Assembly: GCA_964036275.1 (NCBI GenBank)
Contig: OZ038437.1
Location: 15,222,090 to 15,286,089 of the forward strand
Direction: 5' to 3'
DNA from: Litoditis marina
Lineage: Eukaryota > Nematoda > Chromadorea > Rhabditida > Rhabditidae
Length of the DNA stretch: 64,000 nt
Shown here: in pieces, positions 9,771 to 20,400 of the stretch
Numbering within the stretch: the stretch's first letter is position 1
Layout of the letters: each line of letters starts with the position of its first letter
Notes under the pieces: generated by a model
Told to the model about the DNA's origin: nothing
Database searches by the model: none
What the model saw: the letters and a program-made list of their open reading frames with translations, nothing else
Position numbers and translations under genes: made by a program

Positions 9771-9839
9771 ATAAAGCTTTCGACTCTCTCAAAATGTTTT
9801 CAAAATTTTGGTTATGCCGTAGTTATACGGAGGTATAAT
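9771..9839 (+). repeat. B2 split direct repeat, right end of the PAT-like element
   Basis: Copy of B1. Sequence leaves the element after ATAAT and resumes the R1 repeat (GAGGCCTATACAAAACCGAC...). Confidence 0.9.
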
Positions 9840-10109
9840 GAGGCCTATACAAAACCGACAAGTCTGATGCAAATGGCTAGAATAAAAGTTTTACTCATTG
9901 ACGTTAGATTCTACGTTTCGATCGGAGATTATATGTTAGTTGTTGTTAGATATTGAAGAGAGATGATGAAATCCATGAAAATCGAAAAAATAGTTTTTCG
10001 GTCAATTCAGATGCTTCAATTAAAACCATCATTCAAAACAGAACACAATTGAAAATATTTCAGGAGCCGCTTGTGAAGCAATACGCAAAATCGACAGTGT
10101 TTTGTTCTG

Positions 10110-10410
10110 TTTTTGTAGTTTGATTCGGATGTCTTTTTAGAGGTGTTCAGTAATTCGGCTGTGTTTGCAAGTCGGACTGCAAGGGTGACTTGATCACCCC
10201 AGATTATTTTATCGGTCCCTCTCAGCGGAATTCTGGGTTTTGTTCTTGGAAGTCTAGAAAACCTGTTAGCCAAGTGCAGAACCTGTCAGAGGACTTGTTT
10301 TGTCCTTAGACCAGTTGGAAAACGTGGCATTCCCAACAGGAAAGAAAGAGATGATGAAACAAAAGCAAAACCAAGACGTCTGATGAAATGGCTGAAATTT
10401 TTTTTCAGTA
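10110..10410 (+). repeat. R1 dispersed repeat copy resembling the PAT empty site
   Basis: Same motif order as other R1 copies (GTAGTTTGATTCGG, GGTCCCTCTC, CAGAACCTGTCAGA, CATTCCCAACAGGAAAG). The segment GAAAGAGATGATGAAAC then ACGTCTGATGAAATGGCT aligns with the joined flanks of the PAT-like element (GAAATAAT plus GAGGC...AAGTCTGATGCAAATGGCT). It is therefore a paralogous uninterrupted target. Confidence 0.7.
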
Positions 10411-11004
10411 AAGTCAGATTCGACCTTTCAATCTGAGATTAGCAATTGTATAGTTCACACCATTCCTACTGAGACTCCTACAGTAACCTCACAAACATTC
10501 CGAAGGCTGTTGTGAAGCTCAAAATGGAGTTCATGGAAAGTGCTTTTGTATATTTACTCTACCTGAGGAGGAGAATGTGGTAAAAAAATCCTCAACCTAT
10601 CCGACCAAAAGTAAGTGAGCAAAACGGCTTGGAAATTTAAAAAAACTACTGTAGGAGTCTCAGTAGGAATGGAAAAGACTATAGTTGTTGTTAGAGACGA
10701 GAGAGAGAGAGACGATGAAATCCATGAAAATCGGAAAAAAATCGTTTATCGTTCGATTCAGATTCTTCGATTTTAACTACTATATGAAGTACAAATTAAA
10801 ATATAGACTTTGGGGAAACTTGGCGTTTCCGACAAGAAGTACGAATATGGTGACGTTTTTGCGATACAGAGAAAACTGTGGAAAAAAAAGATGAAATAAA
10901 TTTTGATTGAATGAAGACTCTTCAGTTCAATCTCTTCAAAGAGTGAATGAAACCAGGGAGTTGAAAACTTCCTTCTGATCTGATCTGTTTCCGGTGAATT
11001 CCTT

Positions 11005-11215
11005 TCCGAACCGATTCTCCCCGAACCAGTTGGTTCGTTCGAGAACCGAACCAGATTCAGGCCAACAAAGGTGGAACCAAACCAGTTGAAGTGATTGATG
11101 CTGAAATTGGTCGTCCGCGTCACGTTTATCAGGTTTTGGTTAGGTTTAAGGTCGGTTTGAGTACGCGAACGGTCCGGTTTCTTACCGAACCAACTGGTTC
11201 GGGAAACGAAATCGG
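11005..11215. repeat. GAACCG/CGGTTC fold-back repeat, copy 1
   Basis: Left arm rich in CCGAACCAGTTGG and right arm in CCAACTGGTTCGGG, so the two arms are inverted. A related copy is at 46,140-46,400. Non-coding. Confidence 0.6.
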
Positions 11216-11279
11216 CCTCTGTTTTCTCTGTGTAGTTTTACCTTTATGCACTTCTTTATGTGCTTCTCCCTGTTGTTTT

Positions 11280-11480
11280 TACAGGTCAAACTACAATACG
11301 AAACGAGTCACAAGTCTGCGTTCATATTTCCTTATTTTGGTCCCTCTTGGACTTTCGTTATCGAGAATTCTCCAGTTTAAAAAAAAAAACGTGCCACACC
11401 AGTCTGAAAACTCGTTTGAGTTTCCAGACAGGTAGAGAGAACGTAGCGTTTTTTAACAAGAATAGGAAAGATGATGAAAT
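11280..11480 (+). repeat. R1 dispersed repeat copy
   Basis: Contains GGTCAAACTACAA, TTGGTCCCTCTTGGAC, CAGTCTGAAAACTCG, CAGACAGGTAGAGAGAACG and GATGATGAAATTCATGCAGA in the usual order. Confidence 0.6.
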
Positions 11481-12393
11481 TCATGCAGATTGCAGAAATC
11501 TTTTAGAAATGCGTTAATTTTTTTAAGGCTCAGTTCAGTTCTGACCACTCTCAGAAAAAAATACATTAAAAGATGTTTCCTATGTTTCAGTAGTTGGTAA
11601 ATATCCGTTTCTCTCTTTTTAGTCGGTGATTTAAAACAAATCACTTGTTAGCGCATTATTAAGTTGTATTTAACTTCTATAAAGGAAGTTCAATGAATTT
11701 ACTGTGTAATTGTTAAATAACTTTGGATGCTTTTTACTTCATTTCATTTGGTCTTTTCAAGTGGAAATCGGAACTTTTGGAAGGTATCGTGCAGCCAATC
11801 CTCGTTCACACACGTGAGCAAACCGGTTAGAATTTTCAAAGAGTTCGTTTTCAGACTAAACCGAGAAAACGCGTTTATAAACAGGAAAAGGAACAAGAAT
11901 GAAACCAACAGATCATAAATTCTCAATTGAGAAAAGGTTCTATAGAAAAACTTCATTCGGAAATATCATTGGAGAAATTTAAAGCTGATTCCATAGAACG
12001 ATTCTAGCTCCGAAGACCCTGTAATAAGAAACATAGTTGATGCGAAGTGGCACTTATTTGTTGGCAAACATTGAAAACTATATTAATTGGCGTAATCTGT
12101 GAGACCTCATCAGATAGTTGCCAGAAGTTTACTATGAGGAAGTTGTAGTTTGAACGGCATGCACATCAGTGACAGTGAATTACTATCAAGACTGACAGGA
12201 ATCAAACTACAGAACTATCCAATGAGACTAGCTTGTACTTCTACATCCTTTCATTTATCTTTACTTCTTCATATGATTTGGAGGAGAGAGTTGTTCAATA
12301 CTTAGGCAGCCACTGTGACGTTGAGTATATATAGTTCGTTTCACCCATCGATAGTAGTCAGCCATGCTGACCGAGCGCACCCTACATTGCAAT

Positions 12394-13064
12394 TAGGGTT
12401 GTTAATCAATTCCAAAAATCAAGTCAATTCCAATTCCAATTCTTTTTCTTTTCTCAAAAACCACTCAATTCCAATCCCAATTCTTTTTCAATTCTCGAAA
12501 ACCACTCAATTCCAATTCCAATTCTTTTAGATTTTCAAAAACTGCTCAATTCCAATTCCAATTCCGATCAATTCCTCGAAATCTCAGATTCTCAATTCCA
12601 ATTCCATTGGAATTGATTGGAATTGATTGGAATTGATTAGAATTGACTGTGTTTCCAGCTTCATGTCCGTTTTTTTCTTCAAAAAACGAAGATAAACAAT
12701 GTTCACTTTGGTTCCATTGAACGAGAGACCTAAGGAACAATGGTAATTTGATAATGAACAAGGAAAAACAGCATGGAATTGTAAATCGATTCTGAATCAA
12801 TTCTAAGCGAAAATCAAATCAATTCCAATTCCAATTCCAGTTGTTATAATATACGAAAGAATTGGAATTGCAATTCCAGAAATTTTTTGACATACAAAAG
12901 AATTGGAATTGCAATTCCAACCATTTTCGACATACAAAAGAATTGGAATTGCAATTCCAATTCTTTTCGACAGACAAAAAGAATTGGAATTGCAATTATT
13001 TTGGGTGATTATCTCAATTCTATCAATTCCAATTCCAATTCCAATTCCAATTCTAACAACCCTA
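12394..13064. mobile_element. satellite-armed element A (TAGGGTTGTTAAT TIR, 8-bp TSD ATTGCAAT)
   Basis: 671 bp. Begins TAGGGTTGTTAATC and ends AACAACCCTA, flanked on both sides by ATTGCAAT (12,386-12,393 and 13,065-13,072). An 8-bp duplication and this type of TIR suggest the hAT superfamily, non-autonomous. The interior has two arms of AATTCC/GGAATT simple sequence, including about four tandem units of GAATTGGAATTGCAATTCC plus spacer at 12,855-12,990. The arms surround a unique centre at about 12,650-12,780. No protein is encoded. Relatives B and C lie at 50,837 and 56,259. Confidence 0.85.
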
Positions 13065-14404
13065 ATTGCAATCGACTGATCTGGCAGCTTGCCAGTCTTT
13101 TCATTGCAAATAAAAATTCGAAAACTGGTTATTTTTTGATTTTTGCAACTTTTTTGTTTTCAAAAGAATTACCACATGATCAGTTAAACAACTTTTTGTG
13201 AGATAAAACAAGCATTGAAAAACGGCCAGAAAAGATGGTTCGATATCACTGTTTTTAGTTTGGGCCACCATGTTCAGATGGCGGACTGCTTGTGGGCGCC
13301 GCACCAGCCATCTCAGCTGAGTTCAATACCCAGCTGGTGCACAATTTTGATTAGGCTGATCGCTGTTGGAAACTTTCCAACACATTTGACTCCGCCCACT
13401 GAAATCTACTGTAACTGGCTGTTATCGATGGTTGAAACGAACTATATAAGTTGAGGTCAAAACCTACCACGCGAAGATCGGAACGACGTTGTTGATAGAC
13501 AATTTTGCCACGGGACAAACAGTTGTGGCGGCGGGCGGGGGACAGGTCGGGGCCGGGGTAGGAGCGGGCAACTTCGGGCAGACTTCGGGCAGAGGGAACT
13601 CAGTCTCGCCCTTTTTCTTCATTGCCTCCACTTGGGTAACATTCGGTCGAAATCTGAAGAAATAACACGCCCTGGTCTGCACATTGTAATTTTGGAGAGA
13701 CAATGAGAGATAAGGAATTATTTAATCCTGTGGGTAATGAGAAAAGTTTATATATTTTCACAACAATTCACTTGAATCGTTCGCTACAGAAACACAAAAT
13801 GAATGGAACTCACTCATGCCTTTGACGGTGGTAGGCGATAGGGGATACGACTGAAGGCCGAGCTGACTCTTTAATTTCCACTGAAAGCGAGGGATAAGGG
13901 TTGTTTGCCGAAAAACTTTATTCAATTCAAAGTATATAATTCAATTCGACTCAATTCAATTCAATGATTGGCTCGTTTGAACAGGTCATCTCTCTATAAC
14001 GTCGAGAGAATAGAACTGTCTGCCCCAAACTTATGCTTTACTTGTTCAAACTTGAAAAACTAGTCGTCTGTTAGTGATTAACGTATCAAGAACAACTATG
14101 CGCGCTAATAACCCCACCCCCTGAATCTAATTAGTCAGTGAAATCTCGATACATGTTTGAGGGTCCCCAACCACCAACACTAAGCGGTAAGGAATAACAC
14201 TTATTGACACCGAAAACTGCCGAAATTGTGGTCAATAAAGCAGCAGATTTTTCAAACCATCTTCCAGTGGGATTGTATAATAGTTTCCATTTGTTTGCTT
14301 TTGAAATTACCGTTTTTTGCAAACTCATAAACTTTCGTCAAACAGTCACGTGCCGCATAGTCCCGGAGATCGATATCACTGGAAAACAACAATCGAGTCC
14401 AAGG

Positions 14405-14537
14405 TATACTATAAGTTATTGAATATTTACGTAAAGCTAGCATTCTAATGAGGAATCGTGCACTTTGTCATTACACGTTTCTAATGTCTGCTGTGTTTAA
14501 CATGTTTCACGGGACTGTGCAATTAACTAACGGTATA
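14405..14537. mobile_element. CACGTG-MITE family, copy 3
   Basis: 133 bp, TATACTATAAG at the left and CAATTAACTAACGGTATA at the right, with interior GAGGAATCGTGCACTTTGTCA. Lies in an intron of receptor-PTP-like paralogue 2. Confidence 0.8.
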
Positions 14538-15531
14538 AACCAAATTAGAAAATGGCTAGAATGATTGTTACAGCTTTACATGACCTTCCGCTGTGTACCG
14601 GTGAACAGTTACGATGTTTTTTGTTTTGAAGAATAACTGGAACGATTCCTTTGTGAATAGCATGGAAATATTTCAATTGTTCTAGCAGTATTAAATGTTT
14701 CATAGAAAGTTTTTACGTGTTAAATGAGTTTTCGAAGATTCAAAAGAGAACTTTATCGAACATTTGAGGTTTTCATCAGTTTGTCCTAATAACAATTTGG
14801 GTGCAACGATGCTATTCTATCCTTTTGTTCAACCAACTAACGGTACGTCAAAAGAGAACTCAATTCATGCAACATTTCTCAACTTGCTCTCAAAGCGCTT
14901 ACACTAGTAAATCCGGATCCGAGTCCTGTGTAAGAACATCATTGTTGTACCGTAGCAAAGTCATGGTGGCGATTTCCTGCAACGCGAAGGTTAATAAGGT
15001 ACTATATCATTCTGCTCTGTAGAAGATCTGGTAATTTGGAAAATTTTGAGTGGAATTATATAGAGTGCACATTTTCAACACCAAGAGGCTTTTTACTGTC
15101 AAACCTATCTTTGTTCTGGAAACATTCTCACTTTCACAGTTTTTGCAATGGCCTTGCGTTCTGTGGTGTAACCTGTCAACTACTGCATTCGTCAATGATT
15201 TCCCATTGGTCACTGACAATCGTTCGAACTCTGTGAAATGATGATGCAACATCGAAAAATCAACATAAATTATTCGCAAACTTTCTGCAGATTTGCTCCA
15301 TGATAACTGTGTCGCGAAATAAGAACACCGGTTTGTCATTAGGCCAATGTTAGCAGCTGCTCAACTCACCCATAGAGCGCCATCCACACTGTTACACGCA
15401 TAATAATCACAAACACAAATGGCATATGTTTTGTACACAGTGCAATAGGACCCATTCTGAAAATAAAACATATTCAACTCATTGTTACTCCAGTTTCCAT
15501 GTTCCGCTGTTGATAAACCTCGGCATATTGT

Positions 15532-15636
15532 ACAATGTTGGGTTTCTTATTTGAACCGAAACACGAGAAAACGTCGCCACTCAATAAACATCTATACTAC
15601 CTCGTATTTCGGTTCAAATAAGAAACCCAACATTGT
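15532..15636. repeat. 105-bp near-perfect inverted repeat (hairpin)
   Basis: Left arm from ACAATGTTGGGTTTCTTATT is reverse-complemented at 15,603-15,636. About 34 paired positions with one mismatch surround a ~37-bp loop. Lies in the intron between exons 2 and 3 of paralogue 2, so its transcript would fold back on itself. It could be a young MITE or a hairpin-RNA source; no target duplication is evident. Confidence 0.75.
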
Positions 15637-16294
15637 TATTTCATATTTGCCGGACAAAGTTTTCTTGACGATGATCGTCTTCAACAAAGAAAAGAAACAG
15701 TGATTGCGCGATGCGGTCATTGATGGGTGTGCAAAAAATGAGTTTCATCCCATGAATGGCAAACTAGAGTTACTGAAAGTGAAATAAAATACCCGAACAG
15801 GGCACATGTGCCATTCACATGATAATAACACCGCTCGAACTCACCCTTTTGTTGACTTCGACAGCTACGAATTTCACTGCAATCGGTAGTTTACAATTCG
15901 GAACATTTTTAGCGTCCAGACGAAAACCACATAATTTGTTTCCAACAGGCTGTAAAAGAGGAGGTGAACCGGAAAAAAGACAATATAATAAGTCAATTTC
16001 AGGGTTCACTGTAATAATACCAACCATAGGGTTGTTCTCTTGTGGTAAATCTTAGTTGGGAAACATTTTTTAATTTTGAGCTATGAGCAAAGATTAATTG
16101 GCTAAGGCGAGAAATTTGTTCGGGACATCTACCTTGAGTGTAGCGTTGGATGGATGAGTGACCACTTTTGTGTTTATCAAAGTTGGATACTTCGAAGTTC
16201 CATTGTCGTCTGCTGTGATGTACAGTTCTCCATCAAGGCACATGTTCTCCGCAGACACAATACCCAGACAGAATCCAAGAAAAACGATGAACAT

Positions 16295-17486
16295 CTGAAA
16301 TCTTGCATTGCCGATTATAGGTTTCAACGAATTTTAGTTATGGTTTATATTTGTAGAATAGTGAATCAAAAAGTATTCACTCCAATACTTATTGCACTTC
16401 TATGTGTAGATAGGGAAGGTGAAGGTTGATGATTGTTAACGTTATACAAAGCTGCAAAAGTTCTGATTTCGAATTTTTAACTGAGTTTCGAGTAGCGAAA
16501 TTGAGAAACGAACCGGGAACGCCGCCATCTTCGTGGAAATGAGAGACGAAACCCAGAAAATGGAACGATGCTCTGCATTAACGCACACTCGAACTTGGTT
16601 TTGGAAGACAAAACTTTCATAACACCGTTTTTCTATGAAATCAATGATTATACGTCAACCGAAATATTTCAAACGCAATCAGGGTTAATTCGTGTTATTT
16701 AGCTATTCAGTAGTATTGTGGTAGGTATTGAGAAAATAGTTTTCATACTTTCATACGTAAACCAAAGTGGGAGGGGGGGTTGACTCATACCAGATAACAC
16801 ATATAATTCTCTTTTGCTCGAACAGTGGTTTTTGCATATATTGTTCAATACTAACTTCACTAGCTTTCAAAATTGGGAATCTTTATTCTTTGCCCTCCTC
16901 TTGAATCTTTTATAGCGGGCAGTTCCCCACGCGCCGGTCCTTCTACTTTTCTCCTTAAAATCAATGTAATTTTGAAAATTTACCACCCCAATTTTACGAA
17001 ATCTCCTCTTCATGATTCATTCCCCTGTCAAAATTAAACCAGTCGACGTTTCCCAGTTTTCCCGTCTGCATGCCCTTCTTGTTAGTCTGCCTTTCCTGGA
17101 TACGTCCTTCCCTGTTAACGGCGTGAACGAGAATTGACGTACTCTCTTTCCGTCTCCTTCCAGTCATTCGACGATGGTTCGCTCTTCGGCAATGGTTGGT
17201 TCCTCCTCTGCTCTCTTCTTATTCCTTTCTTCCTCTTTCAGAGTTGGGTGTGTCCAAATTTCAATGAGAGGCCGTATGCATGAACATCCCGGGTTGGCAT
17301 GCTATCAGAGCTCGAGTCGGCTATTCCAGCCGATTAGAGACCAGGATAACATCCTAACCTGAGGCCGTATGCATGAAACATCCCACCCCGGCCCGGGATG
17401 TTGTATGCCAACGCCCTCAGGTCCTTGATGTCCAACGACCTGACTTAATTTTGATTCGAACCGGAAGTTTCTCATATTTTTTACAG
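16295..17486. other. divergent promoter region between two receptor-PTP-like paralogues
   Basis: Separates the minus-strand start at 16,294 from the plus-strand start at 17,487. Both start codons directly follow a 3' splice site (CAG), so either spliced-leader trans-splicing or upstream non-coding exons are expected. At 17,267-17,420 a GC-rich repeat carries two direct copies of GAGGCCGTATGCATGAA and an inverted CGGGATGTTGTATGCC. Confidence 0.55.
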
Positions 17487-20400
17487 ATGCTGATAGTTTT
17501 TGTGTTGCTGTTGGTTTTCTCTCCTGTCGTAGCTGAGATGGAATGTCTGGATGGAGAGGTGTTTATTGAGAAAACTCCGGGAAAGCTGGATGCCAGCCAA
17601 ATCAAGTTAATAGCTCAACCGAACACATCGAATATTGTGGTTAGTAGTTTAACTTTAGTTTGTTGTATTGTTATGTTAAGGTTATTGATTTGGTCGATGA
17701 TATAAGTTGTTTTAGCAAGCAGAACAGTTTATTGGCCGGGGTTCACTGATTCAACATTCCCTCAGTAATCTATTTTTCTGAGTCTGAGAGAGGGGTAGGA
17801 AGAGGGGATTGTTACAGCCATACGCTTTTCCCCATTTATTTTTCACGGACGATTTCGAATGAATCGTTTTTCGGTATCCGGTTTTTGAGGTGAGAAGGTT
17901 ACTCTTCAGAAAAACCTACTCAGGTATCCGGGAAACAAGATAACTGAAACCGTTTAGGTTACTAAAAGGTCTGTGAGATTCAGAAATCACCAATTCTTAC
18001 AGCCAAGTGTAGACTTTTTTACCACGCCTGAGTTTTCCGACTTTTGTTAAGTTAAAGATGTTTTGGGAAAATTGAAGTATCGCCCCCCGCTTTAGTTGGG
18101 TCCCCCCCGTAGCACTTCAACCCCCCACCCAAGCTGAAACCTGAAAATCTAGGAGAGGGGGGGGGGACAAAATTCAACTTCGTCATTTACTATTTACCCC
18201 CCACCTGGATCGGCGGGGGGTAGAACTTCAATGGTGGGGGGTCAAACTTCAACGAGTGGGGGGCTGAACTTCAATACCGGAAATGTTTACTTTTTACCCC
18301 CCACCCTCAAGCTTTTGTATTGCAGGTGATAAATTGAATTATCACCCCCCCGGTGGGGGGGGGGTCAAACTAAAATTCCCCAAACGCAATATAAATTCAA
18401 AAAGGTGGGGGGTAAAAAGTCAATGTTCCCGATGTTTTCTACAGTAATTTTTTCCGTTCTTACATACAAAACAAAGTTTTAGGCATAAATTAAAAACTAC
18501 GTTCGAACCACTCATCCTTAAGTGTTAATTTGAAAAAAAAGACATTCAATAGTTGATTTTTCAGCTAGTCAATGGTTCTCATTGTGGTTTCCACGTGCAG
18601 GGAGTAAATGTTTTCTGCGACAATCAAGTTACAATCAAGTTTGTTGCGCTCAACGTTTCAAAAAAGGTTATATTTTTTGTTATATTTTATGCCAGGAACA
18701 TTACGGATAATTTCATAGTTCAACATTAACTTAATTTGAATTAAGTATAATAACTGAATTATTGATGATCGAAATCTCGAACATTTGATTTGAAGTAATC
18801 TTTCATGTACTATCATACTTGTTCTCCAATTCTTGCATTTTTCAGAGTGAAAATCCGTGTTCTGTCTGGGATGATGATGTTGCTATATGTTATTGTGACT
18901 TCTTTGGATGTAATGGTGTGAAAGGAGTTTTCTATGTAAGTAACATTTGTGTATGTATTATTGTTCATCAGTGGCTTTCGTTCTGAATTTGTGATTTGTA
19001 AGTGATTTATACCAACAAGTTCTATTTCAGAAGCTTGCTCATTTTCAAACTGTTCAATTTGTTCAAAGTGTTCAGAAGTGAAAAGTGTTCATTCTCATTT
19101 TCATTATTCATTTCAGGAAGCTGTGGTTCGCACAATGGAAACCTTGGCCAATGATCCTATTGCTTCTCCACACAACAAGCAACCAGAGTGCGTGTCCTAG
19201 TTCTACTCTACTCTGTTGGTCTACTCTGTTTTGCAGAAAAAACTAATCGAAACTACGAACTATGAGATTCTGTTATTCCTGTTTCTGTTCCTCATTTGTG
19301 TTGTAGGATAATCGAATTTGTATAAAACATTACGTGGGACACCTCGGAAAAAGCTGACAAGACCGCATTTCTCTCTAATTCCCCATTCTAGTTTCAGATC
19401 AACATCTACACGTAATAAAGTGTTTGGTGGCTGTCTGACCAAAATTATCGAGAAGGCTATCAACTGTGGGTTCCCCTATTATTTTTTTCCTCTTCCCCAC
19501 GCGGTCGTTGTTGTTTATCCGTTTTTAACTTTTTTTCCCATTTTTTTTCTCATTTGGACTAGAACTAAGGACGGACTAGAACTAAATTGGACAATTTCTG
19601 AATACGAAACCCTTATTTTCAGCACCGGAATCGTTTGTGGAAAGTGGGGCTTCAGTCGAAGTCTTCCGTAACAACCATCCTAGGTGAATTATAAAAATTC
19701 TTTCAAATAATTGAGAAAAATGATTGATTTGTTCTCACTCTTGGCCTTCACGTCGTCTGTCACAGTCAAAAATAATAAATAAGACGATTTGACAGAAGAC
19801 TACCGCTCAAATGATCCATTGCAGATTAACGGATGTTGTGCATAAGTGAAAACATGGTTGTTTTCCTACTGCACAGTTAGAATACAGTTAGAATAGAATA
19901 CACGGAATATTTGAATTAGTTCAATCCGAAAATGAGAGTTATGCTCTCGACCCTTTGGGACTCAGTTCATTCCTAACATCTTGTTAAACTTCTCGTTCTA
20001 TGTTTTATATATGTATAAATAGCAATAGTAGTTGATTTCAGTCTGTTTCCCAACGCCACCGAAGTTGCTGAAATGAAACTGAGAGGAGCTCAAACGAATC
20101 CAACTACTCTTCTACCATCTCCAACCGTTTCCGTTTCTACTTCCGCTAAGGTTTTCTTTCCAGCTTACACCATGCTTCATGCTACTTGTAAGAGAAGTCC
20201 GAGATTCTATCATATATCTTGGAAAAAAGTCAAAAACTTTGCACTTTCTAAAATTTAGGTTGAGAGGATGATGATACCTCGGTGGCTATCGGTAGGAAAG
20301 AAGATTGTAAAGTTTTTGAAATCAGTTATATCATGTTTAAAATGGTGTTGTTCAGGTTCCCGTCCCATCCCTTACTGCTGACCCATCCGCTCTCCATCAT

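Larger units (their letters stand above)
5193..9839 (+). mobile_element. PAT/DIRS-like tyrosine-recombinase retrotransposon, apparently intact
   Basis: The order is A1 repeat, gag-like ORF, RT-RNase H ORF, B1 repeat, A2 repeat, tyrosine recombinase ORF, B2 repeat. This split-direct-repeat layout is diagnostic of PAT-like elements of the DIRS order, which integrate by recombinase without target-site duplication. A1 (5,193-5,342) and A2 (8,357-8,506) differ at one base in 150. B1 (8,293-8,361) and B2 (9,771-9,839) look identical. All three ORFs are open. Both ends show ATAAT, the probable crossover sequence. The flanks join into one R1 repeat whose uninterrupted relative lies at 10,341-10,400. 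Near-identity of the repeats and open frames argue for recent insertion. Confidence 0.93.
9840..12393. other. gene-free stretch, repeats
   Basis: No exon chain found. Holds the right half of the interrupted R1 copy, intact R1 copies at about 10,110-10,410 and 11,280-11,480, a GAACCG fold-back at 11,005-11,215, and otherwise anonymous AT-rich DNA. Confidence 0.55.
13468..16294 (-). pseudogene. receptor-PTP-like paralogue 2, ectodomain exons only (partial gene or decayed copy)
   Basis: Exon 1 is 16,133-16,294: a signal peptide starting MFIVFLGFCLGIVSAENM, with the ATG directly after a TTTCAG splice acceptor. Exon 2 is 15,845-15,949 (GNKLCGFRLDAKN...FVAVEVNKR). Exon 3 is 15,370-15,456 (NGSYCTVYKTYAICVCDYYAC). 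A later exon at 13,468-13,653 encodes FRPNVTQVEAMKKKGETEF followed by a Cys/Pro-rich stalk. These match exons 1-3 and 6 of the gene at 17,487-24,747 and, more closely, the gene at 31,614. I found no exon 4/5 equivalent, no transmembrane exon and no phosphatase exons; a satellite-armed element lies just beyond. It could be a secreted ectodomain, a truncated copy, or have distant exons. It is transcribed divergently from paralogue 1. Confidence 0.6.

Noticed and set aside
9336..9956. 206-residue plus-strand frame overlapping the recombinase ORF
   Set aside because: Shadow frame; it crosses repeat B2 and the element boundary and has no family motifs.
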